DNA from: UBA7330 sp043554545 | Lineage (GTDB): Bacteria; Bacteroidota; Bacteroidia; Cytophagales; Cyclobacteriaceae | Direction: 5' to 3' | Assembly: GCA_043554545.1 (NCBI GenBank) | Contig: CP121337.1 | Span: 3,782,001 to 3,846,000 of the forward strand | DNA: 64,000 nt | Part shown: positions 59,046 through 64,000 of the stretch, one piece after another | How the letters are laid out: each line of letters begins with the position of its first letter | How positions within the stretch are numbered: the stretch's first letter is position 1 | Made by a program: the position numbers and the translations under genes | Notes under the pieces: generated by a model | Seen by the model: only the letters and a program-made list of their open reading frames with translations | What the model was told of the DNA's origin: nothing | Database searches by the model: none

Positions 59046-59810
59046 TCACTTCCAGATAAAACCAGGAAGCCGAAAAGCCCTCAAAGCTAGATTGATAACC
59101 TTAGTAAGGTAGTATGGGATTTTCTGAATGAACGTCTTACGAACAGCTGGATGTTCATAGCTTTTATTCCCTGAAACAATTTCTTTGGGAGCAACTATCT
59201 CTTCCTTTTCAAATACTACCATGCTATCATAAAAGTGAACTGAGTTTATTTTGCTTGTGTATTGATCAGGCCTGAAAGAAGACTGCCTGGAGTGAAATGC
59301 ATTAATTGAATCAATTCTGCTTTTGCAATATTCAAGAAATGTACCTCTTCTCTTATAACCACCTCCAAATTTGAGCCAGTACGACGTATGTACATCCTCG
59401 CACAGATAAATGCCACCATTCTTTACATGACCATACATTTCTTCAAATGTCACAATTTGCTGCTGCATGGTATGACCACCATCATCCAAAATAATGTCAA
59501 GTGCAGGTAGTTTTGATTTAAGTTCACTAAGGAATTTTCTATCTGATTGAGATCCAATAAATATTTCAATTTGTTCTTCTTCAAGCTTTTTGCATTCCGG
59601 ATTAATATCAATACCATAAATTTTCGCTTTTGTACCAAAATAGTCCTTCCACATCTGAAGACTCCCTCCATGAAAAACTCCTACTTCAAGGATGTTCACC
59701 GCCTTGCCTCTAAATGGAGCAAAATACCGCTCGTAAACCGGAAAATAGTGTTCCCACTTAGTCATTAACCGATCTTCATTTTTATCAAAGTACTCTTTTA
59801 GTCGACTCAT
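59046..59810 (-). CDS. CmcI-like class I SAM-dependent methyltransferase
   Basis: A 254-residue protein with a Rossmann-type SAM motif ILEVGVFHGGSLQMWKDYFG and IYGIDINPECKKLE, then LDIILDDGGHTMQQQIVTFEE. This is the cephalosporin-hydroxylase (CmcI)/macrocin-O-methyltransferase type found next to glycosyltransferases. It ends in a basic tail. It is oriented against the other glycan genes, three bases from the GT17 stop, so it must have its own promoter. Confidence 0.82.
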   Translation of the reverse strand: MSRLKEYFDKNEDRLMTKWEHYFPVYERYFAPFRGKAVNILEVGVFHGGSLQMWKDYFGTKAKIYGIDINPECKKLEEEQIEIFIGSQSDRKFLSELKSKLPALDIILDDGGHTMQQQIVTFEEMYGHVKNGGIYLCEDVHTSYWLKFGGGYKRRGTFLEYCKSRIDSINAFHSRQSSFRPDQYTSKINSVHFYDSMVVFEKEEIVAPKEIVSGNKSYEHPAVRKTFIQKIPYYLTKVINLALRAFRLPGFIWK

Positions 59811-59909
59811 TTCAAAAGCATTAATTTTGGGTTACTAAAATATTCTATCACGGCCAATCAAAATAATATTGGGCATAAATACTGATCATTCGTTTTAAAA
59901 CCTTGCAAA

Positions 59910-60887
59910 ATGTTAAAAAGTATTTCTGTAGTCCTACCCAATTATAATGGCCAACATCTGCTGGAAGAAAATATCCCCTTATTATGCAAGGCCCTTTTGG
60001 GAATAGAAGATACTGAAATCATCATTGCGGATGATGCCTCTACTGATGATTCCATAAAATTTATCAAAAAGAAATATCCCGACATCATCTTAGTAACTCA
60101 CAAAAGAAACCAGGGATTTTCTAAAAACATCAATTCAGCCATCAAAAAGGCTTCTAAAGAGCTTGTATTATTACTCAACACAGATGTATTACTCACTGAA
60201 AACTATTTTGAGCACCTCCTTCCCTATTTTGAGGATGGAGATACCTTCGGGGTGATGGGAATGGTTAAAGGAATTGATGAGGGTGAAATACAGGATGCAG
60301 CAAAATATCCAACCATTGGCATGACATCTATTAGGGCAAACATTAACTATTTACCATCAGAAGAATTCAATAATAAAATACCAACGCTATTTCTTTCTGG
60401 CGGTTGGTCTTTAGTTGATCGATTGAAGCTTGAAGAATTAGGTGGGTTTGATGAGATCTATAGTCCGTTTTATGGAGAAGACGTGGATCTAAGTTTGAGG
60501 GCATGGAGATTAGGTTACCAATCTTACTTTGAGCCAAAAGCCATCTGCCAACATCCCAGCTCAACAACAATCAAAAAAATTAAAAAATCCAAAGTAAAAG
60601 TAATTGCCAAACGAAATAAAATGCTCCTCCATTTTATTCATTTAAGCAATATCCATATGTTCCTGTACCTTTTAGTGCTGACTATCAAGATACCATTCAG
60701 ACTGGTTGTTTTAGATACTAACTACGTAAAAGCGTTTATACGATTTCTGACACTCCTTCCAAGAGCAAAGGCTTCGAAACGATGGCTATCCCGGTTACAA
60801 AAATCCAGGAATTCCCGCCTAAGCTTAAATGATATTAAGCTTAAAATTCTTGGGGATATTGGAAATGTTGAAATTAAAAAATTCTGA
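59910..60887 (+). CDS. Family 2 glycosyltransferase
   Basis: A 325-residue GT2 enzyme: VVLPNYNGQHLLEENIPL, EIIIADDASTDDSIKFIKK, LLLNTDVLLTENYF with the metal-binding Asp, and FYGEDVDLSLRAWRLGYQS, the acceptor-side ED motif. The C-terminal part (about 245-272) is hydrophobic and may be membrane-associated. It diverges from the CmcI-like methyltransferase. It probably adds a sugar such as rhamnose or galactose in surface polysaccharide; the sugar is not predictable. Confidence 0.9.
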   Translation: MLKSISVVLPNYNGQHLLEENIPLLCKALLGIEDTEIIIADDASTDDSIKFIKKKYPDIILVTHKRNQGFSKNINSAIKKASKELVLLLNTDVLLTENYFEHLLPYFEDGDTFGVMGMVKGIDEGEIQDAAKYPTIGMTSIRANINYLPSEEFNNKIPTLFLSGGWSLVDRLKLEELGGFDEIYSPFYGEDVDLSLRAWRLGYQSYFEPKAICQHPSSTTIKKIKKSKVKVIAKRNKMLLHFIHLSNIHMFLYLLVLTIKIPFRLVVLDTNYVKAFIRFLTLLPRAKASKRWLSRLQKSRNSRLSLNDIKLKILGDIGNVEIKKF

Positions 60888-60954
60888 AAATTCATCAGCT
60901 GACAACCTTTTTAAAAAATTACATGTATATACACATAAATAATTCATTAATTGT

Positions 60955-61821
60955 ATGAAAAAGGTAAAGCAGATTCTCTATGGTCAAATGGTAGACATGG
61001 GTGGTTTTCCTGTAAGGCAACCCATCCCTACACAAAATGTAGAGCAATTAGATCCATATCTATTATTGCACCATGCCAGAATTGTAATAAAACCAGATAC
61101 AGATTATAAGAATGCAGGTGTCGGTCCTCATCCACATCGTGGGTTTTCACCGGTTACATTTGTGTTTGAAGGCAGTGTTCATCACAGAGACTCCAGGGGT
61201 AATAGTGGAATTGTCTTAGAGGGAGGTGTACAGTGGATGAATGCTGGTATGGGTATCATTCATAGTGAAAGACCAGCAAAGGAGTTGGCTACAAAAGGTG
61301 GTCACCAGGAAATCATTCAACTATGGGTCAACACTCCGGCTGCATACAAAATGGATCAACCCTATTATATAGCTGTACAAAAAGAGGTCATGCCCCATAT
61401 CACTCCTGATAAAGGCGATGGATATATACAATTGGTATCAGGTGAAATGAAAGGTGAAAAAGGAAAAGTAAATAGCCCGCTGCCCCTACTCGCTGTTATG
61501 GGAGAATTAAAAAAGGAAGCAGCACATTCCTTTCAGGTTCCCGCAGAAAGAAACACGCTGCTTTATTTATTGAATGGAGAATTATCTATTAGTGGTCACG
61601 GACTTGTTGAAAGACACAATCTAGTTGTATTTGAAAAGGAAGGTTCTGATTTTACTGTTAAAGCAAGGAAAGATACCAGGTTTCTTCTGTTATCAGGAGA
61701 AACCATCAATGAGCCACTGGCTACACATGGACCATTTGTGATGAACAACCAAACACAAATAATGGAAGCTATGCGTGACTACCAGCAAGGAAAGATGGGT
61801 ATACTTATTGAGGAGTTTTAG
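60955..61821 (+). CDS. Pirin-family protein
   Basis: A 288-residue two-cupin pirin. N-terminal metal ligands are visible as the His pair in GPHPHRGFSP, the His of VHHRDSRGNSG, and the following MNAGMGIIHSERP. Such bacterial pirins can act as quercetin 2,3-dioxygenases or as regulators of pyruvate metabolism and oxidative responses; the actual role is unknown. It is a single gene with 67 bases after the GT2 gene. Confidence 0.9.
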   Translation: MKKVKQILYGQMVDMGGFPVRQPIPTQNVEQLDPYLLLHHARIVIKPDTDYKNAGVGPHPHRGFSPVTFVFEGSVHHRDSRGNSGIVLEGGVQWMNAGMGIIHSERPAKELATKGGHQEIIQLWVNTPAAYKMDQPYYIAVQKEVMPHITPDKGDGYIQLVSGEMKGEKGKVNSPLPLLAVMGELKKEAAHSFQVPAERNTLLYLLNGELSISGHGLVERHNLVVFEKEGSDFTVKARKDTRFLLLSGETINEPLATHGPFVMNNQTQIMEAMRDYQQGKMGILIEEF

Positions 61822-61919
61822 GTATCAGCAGCTAAGGTCTTATAACAAATACAGATAAGATATTTTTTATGGAAAGTATGGTATGTACTTAAATAGTGAG
61901 AAAATTTGCTTGAATAGTG

Positions 61920-62798
61920 TTAATCGACAGATGATTTATTCCGAATCCTATTTGCATGATTTTCCCAGAATTGAATATCTTTCTCCATGTATTCTTTTTT
62001 ACTATAAGTCCGGGTTTTTACATTTTTGATCCCCCGATCAATCTCGGCTAATGCAGCATCGTACTTGTGGAGTTTTTCCAATATTTGGATCTTGAGAATT
62101 CTTGCCCATGAATTATTATCCAGCGCCACAGCTTTATCTGCAAGTTCAATAGCATCATAGAGATTCGTATTCTGCACTACCATATATTCAGCTGCCAGTG
62201 CATATTGATTAGGATCATCGCTCTCACCTTTCAGTAACTCTTTGTAAACAGCTAACTGCACATCTTCATCAATGGTTGTGTTCACTTTAAAGGTAATCTG
62301 AGTATTGGTCCATGACAGGTAGATCATTGCATCGTTGGGAATTACATCAATGTCAAAAGTTAAGCTTTCATAAAATCGGTCTGTTTCTATTGGTTTCACT
62401 AAGAACCGTATTACATCTTTTGCTTCGTTATAACCATATGTCCCGTATAAGGTAGTATCTGAATTCAAAATTACTACCCACTCGTCCTCCCCCGGAATCG
62501 TAAATAATGAATATTTTCCTGCCTCGACGTTTTCATTACCCACCTTTACCGGCTGATCAAAACTGATTTTGGTACAATACCCTGCACCTGTTCTCCATAG
62601 TTCATCGTAGGAAACCAGACTTCCAAATATCTCGCGAGCTCTGGCTGCCGGTCTTTCGTATTCAATGGTTACATAGGTATTTCCCACCCATTGAGTTAGG
62701 GTACCTCTGGGGCTAAGTACAGGAAAAATAATTTGAGCAGATGAAAAACTTGCAAGAAGGAGCAAACCGAAAAAGATAGCAAGTTTGGATTTCATCAT
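61920..62798 (-). CDS. Secreted DUF2911 protein with TPR-like C-terminus
   Basis: A 292-residue protein with a signal peptide (hydrophobic about 6-21, SSAQ cleavage region), then the DUF2911 domain: LSPRGTLTQWVGNTYVTIEYERP, GAGYCTKISFDQPVKVGNENVEAGKYSLFTIPG. The last third (about 200-290) is helical with TPR-like features. DUF2911 is frequent in Bacteroidota; its function is unknown. It is a single gene with a good promoter (62851-62884). Confidence 0.85.
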   Translation of the reverse strand: MMKSKLAIFFGLLLLASFSSAQIIFPVLSPRGTLTQWVGNTYVTIEYERPAARAREIFGSLVSYDELWRTGAGYCTKISFDQPVKVGNENVEAGKYSLFTIPGEDEWVVILNSDTTLYGTYGYNEAKDVIRFLVKPIETDRFYESLTFDIDVIPNDAMIYLSWTNTQITFKVNTTIDEDVQLAVYKELLKGESDDPNQYALAAEYMVVQNTNLYDAIELADKAVALDNNSWARILKIQILEKLHKYDAALAEIDRGIKNVKTRTYSKKEYMEKDIQFWENHANRIRNKSSVD

Positions 62799-62850
62799 TT
62801 GAAAATGAGCTTTATAAAGATTATCAACAACAATTAATAAAAATTGTTAT

Positions 62851-62884
62851 CAAATATAATACTATCCTTAATTAGATATCAAAA
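62851..62884 (-). promoter_or_regulatory. Promoter of the DUF2911 gene
   Basis: On the minus strand -33 TTTTG (62884-62880) and -7 TATATTTG (62858-62851, exact TAnnTTTG), 21 bases apart, about 52 bases before the start codon. The leader includes a 7-bp AACAATT/AATTGTT hairpin. Confidence 0.6.
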
Positions 62885-62960
62885 CTTGCCAGTACAGCAA
62901 AAAACATCTGAATTGGTACAATACGAACAATTTCTAATTGTCTTTCGTAATCTGCAATGA

Positions 62961-62986
62961 AAAAAGGCGGATAATCATCCGCCTTT
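62961..62986 (-). terminator. Intrinsic terminator after ahcY
   Basis: AAAGGCGGAT and ATCCGCCTTT form a perfect 10-bp stem with a 4-base loop, with six U residues on the minus-strand side. A very clear terminator 25 bases after the ahcY stop. Confidence 0.92.
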
Positions 62987-63010
62987 CAATGTGTTCATAG
63001 AAAGTATTTA

Positions 63011-64000
63011 TCAATACCTGTAGTGATCAGGTTTATATGGCCCTTTAACATCAACGCCTATATAATCAGCCTGATCCTTTGATAATTCTTCCAACTCTAC
63101 CCCAATTTTCTCCAGGTGGAGTGCTGCTACTTTTTCATCAAGGTGTTTTGGTAACATAAAAACACCAGGCTCATAATTTTCTGAATTAGTCCACAACTCA
63201 ATTTGAGCAAGTGTCTGATTGGTGAATGAGTTTGACATAACAAAGGATGGATGTCCTGTGGCGCACCCAAGATTTACCAATCGGCCTTCAGCCAAAAGAA
63301 TAATCTCATTTCCCTCAACATTATATAAATCAACCTGTGGCTTAATCTCTACTTTAGAACTACCATAGTTTTTATTTAACCAGGCAACATCAATTTCATT
63401 ATCAAAGTGACCGATGTTACACACAATCGTCTTATCATGCATTAATTTGAAATGATCTCCAGAGATTATGTCTTTATTTCCAGTCGCCGTAACTATTATG
63501 TCTGCTCTTGGAATTGCTGAAGTCATCTTCTTTACTTCGAAACCATCCATTGCGGCTTGTAAGGCACAAATTGGATCTATTTCAGTAACAATCACCCGAA
63601 CCCCTGCACCTCTAAGCGAAGCAGCTGATCCTTTACCTACGTCTCCATATCCGGCAACCACAGCCACTTTTCCAGCAAGCATGACATCAGTAGCTCTTCG
63701 AATAGCATCCACTAATGACTCCTTACAACCATACTTGTTATCAAATTTGGATTTTGTAACTGAGTCATTGACATTGATGGCTGGCATTGGTAGCGTACCT
63801 TTTTTCATTCTCTCATAAAGTCTATGCACACCTGTGGTAGTTTCTTCAGAAAGCCCCTTAATATCTTTTACAAGTTCCGGATACTTATCTAAAACCATAT
63901 TGGTCAAGTCTCCACCATCATCCAAGATCATATTTAATGGCTTTCCACCTTCAAATGCAAAAAGGGTCTGCTCGATACACCAGTCAAACTCTTCTTCATT
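63011..64000 (-). CDS. ahcY: Adenosylhomocysteinase, 5' part outside window
   Basis: Open frame of 330 codons that enters from the right edge, so the start is beyond 64000. It contains DDGGDLTNMV, GCKESLVDAIRRATDVM, the NAD-binding VAVVAGYGDVGKGSAASLRGAG, and ends KGPYKPDHYRY, all diagnostic. The enzyme hydrolyses S-adenosylhomocysteine to adenosine and homocysteine, cleaning up after SAM-dependent methyltransferases. The full family length is about 430-480. It ends at a strong terminator. Confidence 0.97.
   Translation of the reverse strand, partial: NEEEFDWCIEQTLFAFEGGKPLNMILDDGGDLTNMVLDKYPELVKDIKGLSEETTTGVHRLYERMKKGTLPMPAINVNDSVTKSKFDNKYGCKESLVDAIRRATDVMLAGKVAVVAGYGDVGKGSAASLRGAGVRVIVTEIDPICALQAAMDGFEVKKMTSAIPRADIIVTATGNKDIISGDHFKLMHDKTIVCNIGHFDNEIDVAWLNKNYGSSKVEIKPQVDLYNVEGNEIILLAEGRLVNLGCATGHPSFVMSNSFTNQTLAQIELWTNSENYEPGVFMLPKHLDEKVAALHLEKIGVELEELSKDQADYIGVDVKGPYKPDHYRY

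Noticed and set aside
63011..63931. ahcY starting at the Met codon at 63931
   Set aside because: The frame stays open with typical adenosylhomocysteinase sequence to the right edge, so the true start is outside the window.
1..64000. CRISPR arrays, insertion sequences, prophage genes, integrases or toxin-antitoxin pairs
   Set aside because: Searched by eye on both strands; no regularly spaced repeats, transposase or integrase motifs were found.

Overview
The window looks like chromosomal DNA from a member of the Bacteroidota, most likely a marine-type Cytophagales (inference; no search was run). The evidence is AT-rich DNA, promoters of the Bacteroidota form (TTTG near -33, TAnnTTTG near -7, 18-21 bp apart), zinc-less S14, S4 and L36 proteins, absence of strong Shine-Dalgarno sequences, a DUF3467 gene after rpoC, and a DUF2911 protein. 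There are no insertion sequences, phage genes, CRISPR arrays or rRNA genes. It is mostly a very conserved core-genome segment with one accessory glycan locus at 53.9-60.9 kb.

Layout. 1-2.3 kb: queA (cut by the window edge) and a MacB/FtsX-type permease. 2.3-7.3 kb: recA, a membrane-anchored zinc peptidase, and a PhoB/PhoR-like two-component pair coupled to an RluA-type pseudouridine synthase. 7.3-9.9 kb: rplM-rpsI-rpsB-tsf with a stem-loop between rpsB and tsf, ended by a terminator fused to a perfect 27-bp inverted repeat. 10-18.8 kb: a double-CDGSH iron-sulfur protein, an M42 peptidase, an acyl-CoA carboxylase carboxyltransferase, Ppx/GppA, a malate/lactate dehydrogenase, tRNA-Leu, a small beta-barrel, an FtsB/DivIC-like protein, enolase and carA.

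18.9-49.6 kb, all on the minus strand, is the translation/transcription core. Read in the direction of transcription it runs tRNA-Tyr, tRNA-Gly, tRNA-Thr, tuf | tRNA-Trp, secE, nusG, rplK, rplA, rplJ, rplL, rpoB, rpoC, DUF3467 | rpsL, rpsG, fusA, rpsJ | rplC through rplQ (S10, spc and alpha operons joined). Visible promoters and terminators (the bars) split it into at least four transcription units. Stem-loops lie between rplL and rpoB, between rpoB and rpoC, in the str leader and in the tuf leader.

49.8-53.7 kb: a biotin carrier protein, pyrH-frr, and convergent to them an ECF sigma factor, a soluble ZAS anti-sigma factor, gmk and nadD in one tight unit. 53.9-60.9 kb: a probable surface-glycan locus with a sulfotransferase-like protein, GT4, GT2, GT9, an FkbM methyltransferase and GT17, several genes overlapping at their stop/start codons, followed by a CmcI-like methyltransferase and another GT2. 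61-64 kb: pirin, a DUF2911 protein, and ahcY running off the right edge.

I found no clear wholly new system. The best leads are a tRNA-Trp with three non-canonical stem pairs at positions known to affect decoding, the sigma/anti-sigma/gmk/nadD unit, DUF3467 coupled to rpoC, the mRNA stem-loops in the core operons, and the glycan locus. No gene-free stretch exceeds 300 bases once the tRNA genes are counted.
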